A stretch of DNA of 38,406 nucleotides from Phaeospirillum sp. (lineage in GTDB: Bacteria; Pseudomonadota; Alphaproteobacteria; Rhodospirillales; Magnetospirillaceae), in assembly GCA_030824585.1 (NCBI GenBank), contig JAVBXM010000034.1:1-38406 (forward strand). Reading direction: 5' to 3'. Below are positions 24,539 to 34,573 of the stretch, one piece after another. The translations under genes were made by a program, and so were the position numbers. How positions within the stretch are numbered: the stretch's first letter is position 1; every line of letters begins with the position of its first letter. A model generated the notes under the pieces. It was not told where the DNA came from. It saw only the letters and a program-made list of their open reading frames with translations, and searched no databases.

Positions 24539-25891
24539 ATGCAGCGGATCATCGTCTCGTTCTGGACCGTGCCGGTCCTGCTGACCGTGCTGTGGCTCGC
24601 CACCTCGCCCTTCGCGGCGGCGCCGGCCAATTTCTTCCAGCTCCGCACCGTCATGGTCCAGTATACCGGCATCCTTGCGGTGGGCTGCATGGGCCTGTGC
24701 ATGATCCTGGCCCTGCGGCCGCGCTGGCCGGAAAAGCGGCTGGGCGGACTGGACAAGATGTACCGCCTGCACAAATGGTTCGGCATCGCCGCCCTGGTCG
24801 CCGGCGTGGTCCACTGGCTGTGGGCCAAGGGTCCCAAATGGGCGGTGGGCTGGGGCTGGCTGGAACGGCCGGAGCGCGGCCCCAAGCCGGTTCCCGACAA
24901 CATGGTCGAACAGCTTCTCAGAACGTGGCGCGGCTTCGCCGAGGATGTGGGGGAATGGGCCTTCTACGCCGCCGCCCTGCTGATCGTGGCGGCGCTGCTG
25001 GCCCGCATTCCGTACCGGCTGTTCTTCAAGACCCACCGCATCCTGGCGGCGGTGTTCCTGGTGATGGCCTTCCATTCCGTCGTCCTGCTGAACTTCAAGG
25101 ACTGGATTTCCCCCCTGGGGCTGGTGGTGGCGGCGCTGCTGGCCTATGGCATCTGGGCGGCGGTGATCGTGCTGCGGCGGCGGGTCGCCGCCCATCGGCG
25201 GGTCGGCGGGGAAATCGTCTCCGTCCACTACTATCCCGGAGTGCGGGTGCTGGAAGCCGGCATCCACATCCCGGAAGGCTGGCCCGGCCACCAGAGCGGG
25301 CAGTTCGCCTTCGTCACCTCGGATGCCTCCGAGGGCGCCCATCCCTATACCATCGCCTCCGCCTGGAACGATGCCGAGCGCCGCATCACCTTCGTCATCA
25401 AGGAACTGGGCGACCACACGCGCCGCCTGCGCGAAAAGCTGCATGCCGGCCAGAAGGTGACGGTGGAAGGCCCCTACGGCTGCTTCACCTTCGACGACGA
25501 CTGCCCGCGCCAGATCTGGATCGGCGGCGGGATCGGCATCACGCCGTTCATCGCCCGCATGCAGCACCGCATCCTGGAACGGGAAGCGACCGGCCGGCCG
25601 CCGGAGCAGAATATCGACCTGTTCCACACCACCGCCGACGTGGACGACGGCGCCCTTGCCCGCCTGAAGACCGATGCGGACGCCGCCGGGGTGCGCCTGC
25701 ACATCTTGATCGATTCCCGCGACGGCCGGCTCAGCGGAGACCGCATCCGGGCATTGGTGCCGGAATGGCGCGAAGCCAGCCTCTGGTTCTGCGGCCCGGC
25801 CGGCTTCGGCACCGCCTTGCGGCATGATTTCCAGGCGCAGGGATTGCCGGTGAAGCGGCGCTTTCACCAGGAATTGTTCGCCATGCGGTGA
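24539..25891 (+). CDS. Ferric reductase-like transmembrane flavocytochrome
   Basis: A 450-residue membrane oxidoreductase. The N-terminal 220 residues have about six helices with two pairs of histidines spaced 13 residues apart (HKWFGIAALVAGVVH and HRILAAVFLVMAFH), which are the expected ligands of two b-hemes. The C-terminal ferredoxin-NADP reductase-type module has the FAD motif HPYTIAS, the NAD(P)H loop GGGIGITPF and FCGPAGFG. The enzyme should move electrons from NAD(P)H across the membrane to an external acceptor such as Fe(III) or Cu(II), as in the FRE/NOX family. It begins 16 bases after the kinase gene, so it is probably co-transcribed and may be the regulated effector. Confidence 0.9.
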   Translation: MQRIIVSFWTVPVLLTVLWLATSPFAAAPANFFQLRTVMVQYTGILAVGCMGLCMILALRPRWPEKRLGGLDKMYRLHKWFGIAALVAGVVHWLWAKGPKWAVGWGWLERPERGPKPVPDNMVEQLLRTWRGFAEDVGEWAFYAAALLIVAALLARIPYRLFFKTHRILAAVFLVMAFHSVVLLNFKDWISPLGLVVAALLAYGIWAAVIVLRRRVAAHRRVGGEIVSVHYYPGVRVLEAGIHIPEGWPGHQSGQFAFVTSDASEGAHPYTIASAWNDAERRITFVIKELGDHTRRLREKLHAGQKVTVEGPYGCFTFDDDCPRQIWIGGGIGITPFIARMQHRILEREATGRPPEQNIDLFHTTADVDDGALARLKTDADAAGVRLHILIDSRDGRLSGDRIRALVPEWREASLWFCGPAGFGTALRHDFQAQGLPVKRRFHQELFAMR

Positions 25892-25899
25892 ATGGGGGG

Positions 25900-25929
25900 A
25901 AAGGCGGGTCGAAGACCCGCCTTTCTTTC
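25900..25929. terminator. Bidirectional terminator between convergent genes
   Basis: Stem AAAGGCGGGTC (25900-25910), loop GAA, then GACCCGCCTTT (25914-25924), followed by CTTTC on the plus strand; a run of C/T also follows on the other strand. It sits in the 40 bases between the flavocytochrome stop and the cyclase stop. Confidence 0.85.
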
Positions 25930-25931
25930 TC

Positions 25932-28900
25932 TCAGCCCGGCTTCTTCGGCGGGGCCAGGGAGATTTCCACCTTGCCGGTGAAGGGGCGCGGCGCCGGCTT
26001 GGGCCGGGGCGGAGCCAGGGTGATGTCCTCGTCGGCCTCCAGCTTGGCCATGGCCGCCTCGACGGCGGCGGCCACCTTGGCCATTTCGGGATCGGCCCCG
26101 ATATCGGGCGCCTCGCCGGCCTCGGCCAGCAGGGCGCGCATGTCGTCCTCGGAAAAGCCGGTTCCGACGCCGATTTCCGGCAGCGGACCGGCGGGAAGCG
26201 GCGACTCGTCGGCGTCCTCAAGCATGGCGGCGATTTCGTCGTCGCTCATGGCCGCCCCCAGGCCAAACAGCGAGGATGGCTCGTCGGGAGCGCAGGGGAC
26301 CGCCTGCCGCGACAGGGCGGCCAGATCGTCATCGGAAAAACCGGTTTCCATCCCGATCCCGGGCGGCGTCTCGGCGGCAAAAGCGGGAGCCGGGGCGGAA
26401 GACTCGCCCTCTTCCTCCTCCTCACTCTCTTCCAGCAAGGCGGCGATATCGTCGTCGCTCATGGCGGTATGGAATGAGAAGTCGGGCTTGGGGGCCGTGT
26501 CGTCGGCCGCCAGTTGGGCATCGAACTCCTCTTCCTCCGTCGCCTCGGCCAACAGCGCCGACAGGTCGGAATCGGACAGGGTGGTGGAGGTCAGGTCGGC
26601 GGCGGGAGTGAACGGCTCCTCCTCGCTCTCGTCCTCGGGGTCCCCCATGGCGAGGATGGCGGCCAGATCGTCGTCGGACAGGGTACCTCTCGGCTCCACC
26701 GCCGCGGGGGCGTCGGCCTCCAGCGCCACAGCCTCTTCCTCAGGGAATCCTTCCCCCTCCGATGCGACCTCGGCCAGCAGGGCGGCAAGGTCGTCGTCGG
26801 ACAGGACGGTCGAGCCGAGATCGTCCGGGTCGACGGGAGCGCAGGGCGCGAAGTCCTCGTCCTCGCCCAGGTCCGCCACCTCGCCCATGGCCAGGATGGC
26901 CGCCATATCCTCGTCGGACAGGGCGCCTTCCAGCACCGGTGGCGGAAGCGGAGCCTCCTCCTCTGTTGCCCCCTCGCCGTCCAGACCGGCCTCGGCCGCC
27001 AGGGCGGCAAGGTCCTCGTCGGACAGGATGGCCGAGCCGAGGTCGCCCGGATCGGCGGGAGCGCAGGGCGCGAAATCCTCGTCCTCGCCCAGGTCCGTCA
27101 CCTCGCCCATGGCCAGGATGGCCGCCATGTCCTCGTCGGACAGGGTACCTTCCAGCACCGGCGGCGGCGAAGCCTCCTCCCCGGCGGTCCCTTCGCCGTC
27201 CGGACCGGCCTCGGCCGCCAGGGCGGCAAGGTCCTCGTCGGACAGGGCGGCCGAGCCGAGGTCGCCCGGATCGGCGGGAGCGCAGGGTGCGAAGTCCTCG
27301 TCCTCGCCCAGGTCCGCCACCTCGCCCATGGCCAGGATGGCCGCCATGTCCTCGTCGGACAGGGCAGCTTCGGAAACGGGCGGAGCCTCCTCCTCGGTGA
27401 CGGGGGGCTGATCCTCGAGGACCAGCGGCTCCTCGTCGGGGAGGGTTTCCCCGGAGACCGGTTCCTCGACCAGTTCGACCTCGGAAACGGGCTCGGCCTC
27501 GGAAACGGGCTCCTCGTCGGCCGGGAACGAGCGCATGACGTTCAGCAACTCGGTGGACAGCAGCGCCTGGGCATTGGGCTCGGGTGGCGGCTCGGGCGGC
27601 CAGGCCGGTTCCTCCATGGCCTCGGGCAGCGCCTCCATGGGCACCCGGCGGCGCAGGTGATAGACCGTCTGCTTGCCGAAATCCTTGGCCAGCGACAGCA
27701 CACCCACATATTCGCAGGCGAAACGCTCGACGAAATCCTCGCCCCGGTTCTGGGCCTCGGAGCGCATGGCGCTCTGCTCGGCGGTCAGCACCGCGACGAA
27801 TTGCTGGGTCGCATAGACGTGGCCGATCACCGTCACCGGCTCGAGCCTCGCGGCGCGGTTGATGTGGCTGCCGTAGAAGTTCTGCCGCCCGCAGATGGGA
27901 TCGATGGCCTGGAACACCGGGCCGGCATGCAGCGAGATGCGCAGGGAGAGGGGGTGGGGCAGCCGGTCGGCCAGTTCCTCGTCGGCCTTCAGCACCATTT
28001 CCTGCAGGGTCTGGGCGTATTCGGCCATGGGGGTGGCCTTGTCCATCACCGCGAAGATGGCGTCGCCCCAGGTGTTGATGGCCAGCGGCTGGTGTTCCAG
28101 CTCGGCCATGCCCTCGGAAATGATGCGCAGGAAGTCGAGGAATACCGGGGTGTGTTCCTCCTTCAGCTTGGAATAGCCGGCGATGTCGCAGAACATCATG
28201 GAGCGGATGACGCGGCCCTCGCCCTGCTCCTCGTCCTGGTCGCCGTCCAGGTCGGGCATGGCGGGCATGGAATCGCCGGCCAGGTCCGGGTTCTGCTGCA
28301 ACAATCCGTCCAGGTCGATGATGCGCAGCCGGGAGATGTCCTCCCACTGGTCGATGAAGTCGGCGGCCCCGCCGGCCAGCGAGCCGGGCATCATGTCCCA
28401 CACCGCCAGCAGGTAGGGCGCGGTGCGCAGGAAGGTGGCCCGCAGCGTCGCCAGCCCGTGCAGGCACTGGTTGGCGAAACGGTAGAGCATGCCGTGGCCG
28501 AGATAGCGTTCCTCGGTGGCGTAGGTCACCGTGTTGGCCAGCTTCAGCGCATTCCGAAAGCGCATTTCCCAGCGCGAACCGCCATAGCGCACGTTCTCGG
28601 CGATGAAGTCGTCGATGGCGTAGGGCATCACCACGTTCACCTCGGCGCCACGCTCCAGCATGGCCTCGATGAACAGCAGGTCCGAGCCGCAGGCGGCGGT
28701 GGAATAGCCCACCTGGGCGCCCAGTTCGTCCAGGGACTTGGCGATCTCGGCGCGAACGGCCGCCTCCAGCTCGGGCGGGAAGTGGGGGCCTTCGCCCGGC
28801 CGGTCCAGGGCGTGGCCGGTGAACACCACCACGGTGGGCGGCTTGATGACGTCGAAGACGGCGTCGGGAACGGCCAGCCCGCCTTCCTGCAACAGCGCCA

Positions 28901-29792
28901 GTTGCTTGAGCGCCGCCACGGTGCTGCCGTAATGGATGCCTTCCAGGGTACTGGCCCAGGCGAACGAGGCCAGGGCATCCTGCACCTCGCCCAGCAGCAG
29001 GTGGGCCTCGGCCACGGTGGCCAGCATCTGGTAGCGTTCTTCCGGCGAGAGCGTAAGGTCGGTCTCGGCGTGGGACACCCGGTCGCGGACCCGCCGGGCC
29101 AGTTCGCGGGCGCCTTCGTGGTCGCCCAGCAGCCACGAGGTCACCGCCGCGTCGATACCGTCGCGGGGCGCATTGCTGATGTGGAAGGCGCGCAGGAACA
29201 GCTCGCGGCAATGCTCGAGATCGGCGCGCGACCCCGAGGCCAGCCAGGCCTCGCGGAACACGCCGGCCAGGGAGGTGTAGGTCTCGGCGTCGGCACTGGC
29301 CACCAGCTTCTTGCCGCGCACCAGTTCCAGCGCCTCGGCCAGTTCGGCCATGGAGGCCAGGGTGTCCTGGTTGTCGGCCTGCTCCAGCCCCTCGACGGCG
29401 CGGCGCAGGCTGTTGTGCAGGCGGTGGAACGGCCCCTCGTCGATCAGGATGACGTCGAGAACCGGCTGCAGCAGCTTGCGCGCCTCGTCCACCGCGCCGG
29501 TCTGCGACAGCGCCACCGCGCCGAAGATGGCCAGCTTGAAGCTGTCGGGGTGTTGCCGCAGGCCCTCGCGCGCCGTGTCGTGGGCCAGGAAGTTCTGGCC
29601 CTCCTCCAGCAGCTCACGGGTAATCCGCTCCCACTCGGACAGGCTGCGGAGCGTATTTGCACCGGCACTGATCGGGGTCGAATCCGCCAAGGTGGGCCAA
29701 GCCTTTCCAATGGGTCTGAATACCTGTTTACCATGAGCCGGCCCGCCCCGGAAGGTCCCCCGGGACCACGGAGCGGAACAGCCCGCCCCCAC
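25932..29792 (-). CDS. TPR/class III cyclase protein with FliM-like motif array
   Basis: A frame of 1286 residues from GTG 29792; the true start may be further in (for example TTG in WPTLADST), as no ribosome site is clear. Residues about 45-330 are helical TPR-like repeats. Residues about 330-500 contain FTGHALDRPG, CGSDLLFIEAMLERGAEVNV and a conserved Arg-rich part typical of bacterial TPR-cyclase fusions. Residues about 530-720 are an adenylate/guanylate cyclase catalytic domain with the metal site MFCDIAGYSKL, NTWGDAIFAV and LRISLHAGPVF. From about 750 the chain is acidic and Pro/Ala-rich and holds twelve copies of (L/M/F)SDxDhAAhL. It should make a cyclic nucleotide in the cytosol. The tail motif resembles the CheY-binding peptide of FliM (LSQAEIDALL). 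Confidence 0.85.
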   Translation of the reverse strand: MGAGCSAPWSRGTFRGGPAHGKQVFRPIGKAWPTLADSTPISAGANTLRSLSEWERITRELLEEGQNFLAHDTAREGLRQHPDSFKLAIFGAVALSQTGAVDEARKLLQPVLDVILIDEGPFHRLHNSLRRAVEGLEQADNQDTLASMAELAEALELVRGKKLVASADAETYTSLAGVFREAWLASGSRADLEHCRELFLRAFHISNAPRDGIDAAVTSWLLGDHEGARELARRVRDRVSHAETDLTLSPEERYQMLATVAEAHLLLGEVQDALASFAWASTLEGIHYGSTVAALKQLALLQEGGLAVPDAVFDVIKPPTVVVFTGHALDRPGEGPHFPPELEAAVRAEIAKSLDELGAQVGYSTAACGSDLLFIEAMLERGAEVNVVMPYAIDDFIAENVRYGGSRWEMRFRNALKLANTVTYATEERYLGHGMLYRFANQCLHGLATLRATFLRTAPYLLAVWDMMPGSLAGGAADFIDQWEDISRLRIIDLDGLLQQNPDLAGDSMPAMPDLDGDQDEEQGEGRVIRSMMFCDIAGYSKLKEEHTPVFLDFLRIISEGMAELEHQPLAINTWGDAIFAVMDKATPMAEYAQTLQEMVLKADEELADRLPHPLSLRISLHAGPVFQAIDPICGRQNFYGSHINRAARLEPVTVIGHVYATQQFVAVLTAEQSAMRSEAQNRGEDFVERFACEYVGVLSLAKDFGKQTVYHLRRRVPMEALPEAMEEPAWPPEPPPEPNAQALLSTELLNVMRSFPADEEPVSEAEPVSEVELVEEPVSGETLPDEEPLVLEDQPPVTEEEAPPVSEAALSDEDMAAILAMGEVADLGEDEDFAPCAPADPGDLGSAALSDEDLAALAAEAGPDGEGTAGEEASPPPVLEGTLSDEDMAAILAMGEVTDLGEDEDFAPCAPADPGDLGSAILSDEDLAALAAEAGLDGEGATEEEAPLPPPVLEGALSDEDMAAILAMGEVADLGEDEDFAPCAPVDPDDLGSTVLSDDDLAALLAEVASEGEGFPEEEAVALEADAPAAVEPRGTLSDDDLAAILAMGDPEDESEEEPFTPAADLTSTTLSDSDLSALLAEATEEEEFDAQLAADDTAPKPDFSFHTAMSDDDIAALLEESEEEEEGESSAPAPAFAAETPPGIGMETGFSDDDLAALSRQAVPCAPDEPSSLFGLGAAMSDDEIAAMLEDADESPLPAGPLPEIGVGTGFSEDDMRALLAEAGEAPDIGADPEMAKVAAAVEAAMAKLEADEDITLAPPRPKPAPRPFTGKVEISLAPPKKPG
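26130..27370 (-). repeat. Twelve SDxD-hAAhL motifs, including a 3-copy ~220-bp tandem repeat
   Basis: Motif starts on the protein read LSDEDMAAIL, LSDEDLAALA (each pair three times, the last as LSDDDLAALL), then LSDDDLAAIL, LSDSDLSALL, MSDDDIAALL, FSDDDLAALS, MSDDEIAAML and FSEDDMRALL. The first six lie in three near-identical DNA units of about 216-222 bp (27147-27365, 26925-27146 and the one below), sharing the linker MGEVADLGEDEDFAPCAP. The units indicate recent duplication. Confidence 0.85.
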
Positions 29793-29794
29793 GG

Positions 29795-29860
29795 TAGGGC
29801 ATAAATGTTATTTTCTAATTAAATCAATCAGCTAAATCGATCATTGGCCGTACGCATCGT
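29795..29860. promoter_or_regulatory. AT-rich divergent promoter region
   Basis: Bases 29800-29845 are very AT-rich in GC-rich surroundings and lie between the cyclase and the SET gene. On the minus strand TTGATT is followed after about 17 bases by TTATGC, a possible cyclase promoter that would leave a very short leader. No confident plus-strand hexamers were found. Confidence 0.3.
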
Positions 29861-29941
29861 TCGTTGACGGAGACAATCGGCGAGATTACCTTGATAGGGA
29901 ATTCTCTCCTTTGGCTCTTGGATCGAGGTGCGCCGTTCGCC

Positions 29942-30460
29942 ATGACCGAGATCTATCCCCGCGAGATGATCGTCGACGAGTCGCTGCCCAATTCCGACCA
30001 GTTCGCTGTGACCGCGGTGAGCGGCAGGGTCGGCAGGGGGGTTCGGGCCAATATCCGGTTCGAGCGGGGCACGCGGGTCGCCAGGTTCGCCGGCGTCCTG
30101 TCCAATACCGTCTTTCAGCACAGCCTGCAGGTCTCGCCCGAGACCCATCTCCACGACCCCTATTTCGTCGGATTGCTGTCCCATTCCTGCGCCCCAAATT
30201 GCGTGCTGGACATGCAGCGCCTGGAAATTCTCGCCCTGCGGGACATCGGGCCGGGTGACCTGCTGACCGTCGATTACGCGGTGACCGAGGACACCTTGTA
30301 CCGTCAGTTCCCCTGCAATTGCGGCTCGTCGGGCTGCCGCCGCTGGATCACCGGCCGGCGCGAGGCCGTCAACGAGGCGGGCAAGGCCTATCTCGCCGGG
30401 CTGGAGGCCAAGAAGGTCCGCTCCATGGTGCCCCCCCGCGCCCGCCGGAGCGCGCGGTGA
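29942..30460 (+). CDS. SET-domain protein (putative protein lysine methyltransferase)
   Basis: A 172-residue cytosolic protein from ATG 29942; the frame is open upstream to TTG 29864. The SET core is compact: GRGVRANIRFERGTRVARFAG (an N-terminal GxG-like turn), then GLLSHSCAPNCVLD, which matches the NHSCxPN cofactor site, then DLLTVDYAVTED, and a post-SET zinc-type cluster FPCNCGSSGCRRWITG (CxC-X3-C). SET enzymes transfer methyl from S-adenosylmethionine to lysine. The last codons overlap the start of the decarboxylase gene (GTGA), so the two are coupled. The substrate is unknown. Bacterial SET proteins are uncommon, and a full post-SET motif suggests a genuine enzyme. Confidence 0.85.
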   Translation: MTEIYPREMIVDESLPNSDQFAVTAVSGRVGRGVRANIRFERGTRVARFAGVLSNTVFQHSLQVSPETHLHDPYFVGLLSHSCAPNCVLDMQRLEILALRDIGPGDLLTVDYAVTEDTLYRQFPCNCGSSGCRRWITGRREAVNEAGKAYLAGLEAKKVRSMVPPRARRSAR

Positions 30461-31620
30461 CCGACCAATATCCCTCGGTCGCCGCCTTCATCCAGGCCGA
30501 GCACCCGGAAGTTCCCGTCCATCTGCTGCGCCCCCATCGCCTCGAGGCCATGGCGCGGGAGTTCGTCGCCGGCTTTCCCGGCGACACCCTCTACGCCGTC
30601 AAATGCAACGCCCATCCCCTGGTGCTGTGGACCATGCGCCGCGCCGGCATCGGTCATTTCGACGTGGCCTCGCCCATGGAGATCGGCCGGGTGGTGGAAT
30701 GCGTGCCCGACGGGGTGATGTTCTATCACCATCCGGCCAAGACGCCGGGGCAGGTCCGGCTGGCCTGGGAATGCGGCGTGCGCTTCTTCGCCGTGGACTG
30801 CATCGCCGAACTGGAGAAGGTGGCGGCCCTGACCGACGCGACCATGCGGCCGGTGGTGCGTCTGGCCATTCCCAAGGGCTCGGGCGCCGTCTACGACCTT
30901 TCCACCAAGTTCGGCGCGGTCCCCGAGGTGTTCGAGGCGACCTTGGCCCAGGCGGCGGAAATGGGGCTGAAGCCCGCCGTGACCTTCCATGTGGGCTCGC
31001 AATGCCTGGACCCGCGGGCCTTCCGCCTCGGCATGGAGATGGCCTGCGCCGCCATCGACCGCGCCGGCATCGCCATCGACTGGATGGATATCGGCGGCGG
31101 CTTTCCCGCCTATTACCGCCTGACCCAGGCGCCGCCGCTGGCGGCCTATTTCCAGGTGATCGCGCAAGCCCACCGGGAGTTGACCGAGCCGCGCGGCATC
31201 CGCCTGGCCTGCGAGCCCGGCCGCGCCCTGATGGCCGAAGGCGGCTCGCTGCTGGCCCGCGTCAATCTCAGGAAGCCGGACTCGGTCTATCTCAACGACG
31301 GCATCTTCGGCGGCCTGACCGAGACCTATTGGGGCAAGGAGCAGTTGTCCCTGCCCTTCCGCCTGCTGGATTCCAAGGGGCGCCTGAAGAACGGCCCGGC
31401 CGGCGTCTTCACCGCCTTCGGCCCCACCTGCGACGGCAACGACAAGCTGCCCTGGCCGCTGGACCTGCCCGGAGACGTGGCCGAGGGCGACTACATCGAA
31501 TTCAACCTGATCGGTGCCTATGGCCGCGAGATGGCGGCTCGCTACAACGGAATGCATTCCGACCACGTGGCGGTAATCAACGCCGATTTCGCCGGCCACC
31601 AGGGCGTGGAAACGTGTTAG
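30457..31620 (+). CDS. PLP-dependent ornithine/lysine-type decarboxylase (fold type III)
   Basis: A 387-residue cytosolic enzyme from GTG 30457, which overlaps the SET stop; no upstream start gives family sequence. PLP binds Lys49 in LYAVKCNAHP. Further sites are HVGSQCLD, MDIGGGFPAYY, CEPGRALMAEGG and the second-subunit active-site segment GPTCDGNDKLPWP with Cys325, typical of ornithine and related decarboxylases. The reaction is removal of CO2 from a basic amino acid to give a diamine such as putrescine or cadaverine. Length and motifs match eukaryotic-type ODC rather than the biosynthetic SpeA/SpeC types. Substrate choice (ornithine, lysine or an N-methylated relative) cannot be read from sequence. 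Confidence 0.9.
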   Translation: MTDQYPSVAAFIQAEHPEVPVHLLRPHRLEAMAREFVAGFPGDTLYAVKCNAHPLVLWTMRRAGIGHFDVASPMEIGRVVECVPDGVMFYHHPAKTPGQVRLAWECGVRFFAVDCIAELEKVAALTDATMRPVVRLAIPKGSGAVYDLSTKFGAVPEVFEATLAQAAEMGLKPAVTFHVGSQCLDPRAFRLGMEMACAAIDRAGIAIDWMDIGGGFPAYYRLTQAPPLAAYFQVIAQAHRELTEPRGIRLACEPGRALMAEGGSLLARVNLRKPDSVYLNDGIFGGLTETYWGKEQLSLPFRLLDSKGRLKNGPAGVFTAFGPTCDGNDKLPWPLDLPGDVAEGDYIEFNLIGAYGREMAARYNGMHSDHVAVINADFAGHQGVETC

Positions 31621-31691
31621 ACGGGTGGACTCCCCTCCCAACCACTTGTATCGTTCGATCAGTTGTTTGTCGCATGAGAGGAGATGGGATT

Positions 31692-31904
31692 ATGAAGAAG
31701 ATTATTCTCGCCATGGGCGCCGTTCTGCTGCTGTCCGGCTGTGGCGCCGGCCGCTGGGAGCCCTTCGGCGGCTTCACCGATCCGGTGTGCATGCCCGACG
31801 GCTCGGTGGCGTTCTATCAGCAGGCCGACGACAAGGGCAACCTGGGCGCCCCGCGCGCCAACAAGGAAAACTGCCCCTGGAACAAGCCGGCCGCCAAGAA
31901 GTAA
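31692..31904 (+). CDS. Small lipoprotein
   Basis: A 70-residue secreted lipoprotein. MKKIILAMGAVLLLSGC is a clear type II signal with lipobox LSGC (Cys17 lipidated). The mature 54 residues contain two more Cys (about 33 and 61) in VCMPDGSV and ENCPWNK, which could form a disulfide. AGGAG lies eight bases before ATG 31692. It is followed by a strong terminator, and the 71-base gap from the decarboxylase means it may be a separate unit. No family name is recognised. Confidence 0.85.
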   Translation: MKKIILAMGAVLLLSGCGAGRWEPFGGFTDPVCMPDGSVAFYQQADDKGNLGAPRANKENCPWNKPAAKK

Positions 31905-31926
31905 GGTTGCCGACACGTTCACATGG

Positions 31927-31956
31927 AAAGGGCCCCATCCGGGGCCCTTTCTTTTT
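31927..31956 (+). terminator. Intrinsic terminator after lipoprotein gene
   Basis: Perfect stem AAAGGGCCCC (31927-31936) / GGGGCCCTTT (31941-31950), loop ATCC, followed by CTTTTT. It lies 22 bases after the lipoprotein stop and also faces the convergent thioesterase gene. Confidence 0.93.
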
Positions 31957-31993
31957 GGCTCGATGCCGTCGCCGGCCAGCAAGGCGGAGGGGA

Positions 31994-32416
31994 TCACTCC
32001 TCGGGCGGCACGGGGCGCTTCTTGCCCTTGTCGTCCACCGCCACATAGGTGAACACGGCGCTGGTCACCTTGACCAGGGAGTCGCTGCCGCCATGGCGGC
32101 GCACCCAGGCCTCGACACGGACCGACAGCGAGGTGCGCCCCACCCGGATGATCTCAGTGTAGCAACTGACCTCGTCGCCCACATAGACCGGCTGGTGGAA
32201 TTCCATGCCTTCCACCGCCACGGTGGGGGTATGGCCCCGCGCCCGGCGATAGGAATGGGTACCGCCGGCCAGGTCCATCTGGCTCATCAGCCAGCCGCCG
32301 AACACGTGACCGAACGGATTGGTGTCGGCGGGCATGGCGATGGCCCGGGTGGACAGGCGGCCACGCGGCGCGCCACTGATTTCGATGCTTTCGGGCCTGG
32401 AAGGGCTCTCGCTCAT
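31994..32416 (-). CDS. YciA-type acyl-CoA thioesterase
   Basis: A 140-residue single hotdog-fold enzyme that hydrolyses acyl-CoA thioesters. The family catalytic segment NPFGHVFGGWLMSQMDLAGG is present, followed by VAVEGMEFHQPVYVGDEVSC and VTSAVFTYVAVD. The length is normal for YciA. It is divergent from parE across an 84-base intergenic region. The substrate range is probably broad; no neighbouring fatty-acid genes help define it. Confidence 0.92.
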   Translation of the reverse strand: MSESPSRPESIEISGAPRGRLSTRAIAMPADTNPFGHVFGGWLMSQMDLAGGTHSYRRARGHTPTVAVEGMEFHQPVYVGDEVSCYTEIIRVGRTSLSVRVEAWVRRHGGSDSLVKVTSAVFTYVAVDDKGKKRPVPPEE

Positions 32417-32474
32417 GGGGATTCCCGATCTTACAATATCTTGTGGTTAACTCCGATGACGCTACAGCATGCGC

Positions 32475-32502
32475 TTGCGCATCGGGCACGCATTTCTATA
32501 AT
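32475..32502 (+). promoter_or_regulatory. parE promoter, probably giving a leaderless transcript
   Basis: -35 TTGCGC (32475-32480) and consensus -10 TATAAT (32497-32502) with 16-base spacing. Transcription would start about seven bases downstream, at or next to the A of ATG 32510, so little or no 5' leader is expected. The ATG at 32501 lies inside the -10 and cannot be the start from this promoter. Confidence 0.6.
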
Positions 32503-32509
32503 GCCAGCC

Positions 32510-34501
<1,992 letters not shown>

Positions 34502-34521
34502 GACGCCCCGGCACGGGAAGA

Positions 34522-34553
34522 GAGCGCTCCAAAAGGGTTGGAGCGCTCCTTTC
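34522..34553 (+). terminator. Intrinsic terminator after parE
   Basis: Stem GAGCGCTCCAA (34522-34532) / TTGGAGCGCTC (34538-34548) with loop AAGGG, followed by CTTTC. It lies 20 bases after the parE stop and may serve the convergent small gene too. Confidence 0.85.
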
Positions 34554-34573
34554 CCGGCCGCATCCTTGAAGAA

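Noticed and set aside
26514-29804. Plus-strand open frame of 1096 codons opposite the cyclase gene
   Set aside because: The minus strand has conserved cyclase motifs. The plus product is a compositional mirror, and the length is due to high GC and repeats.
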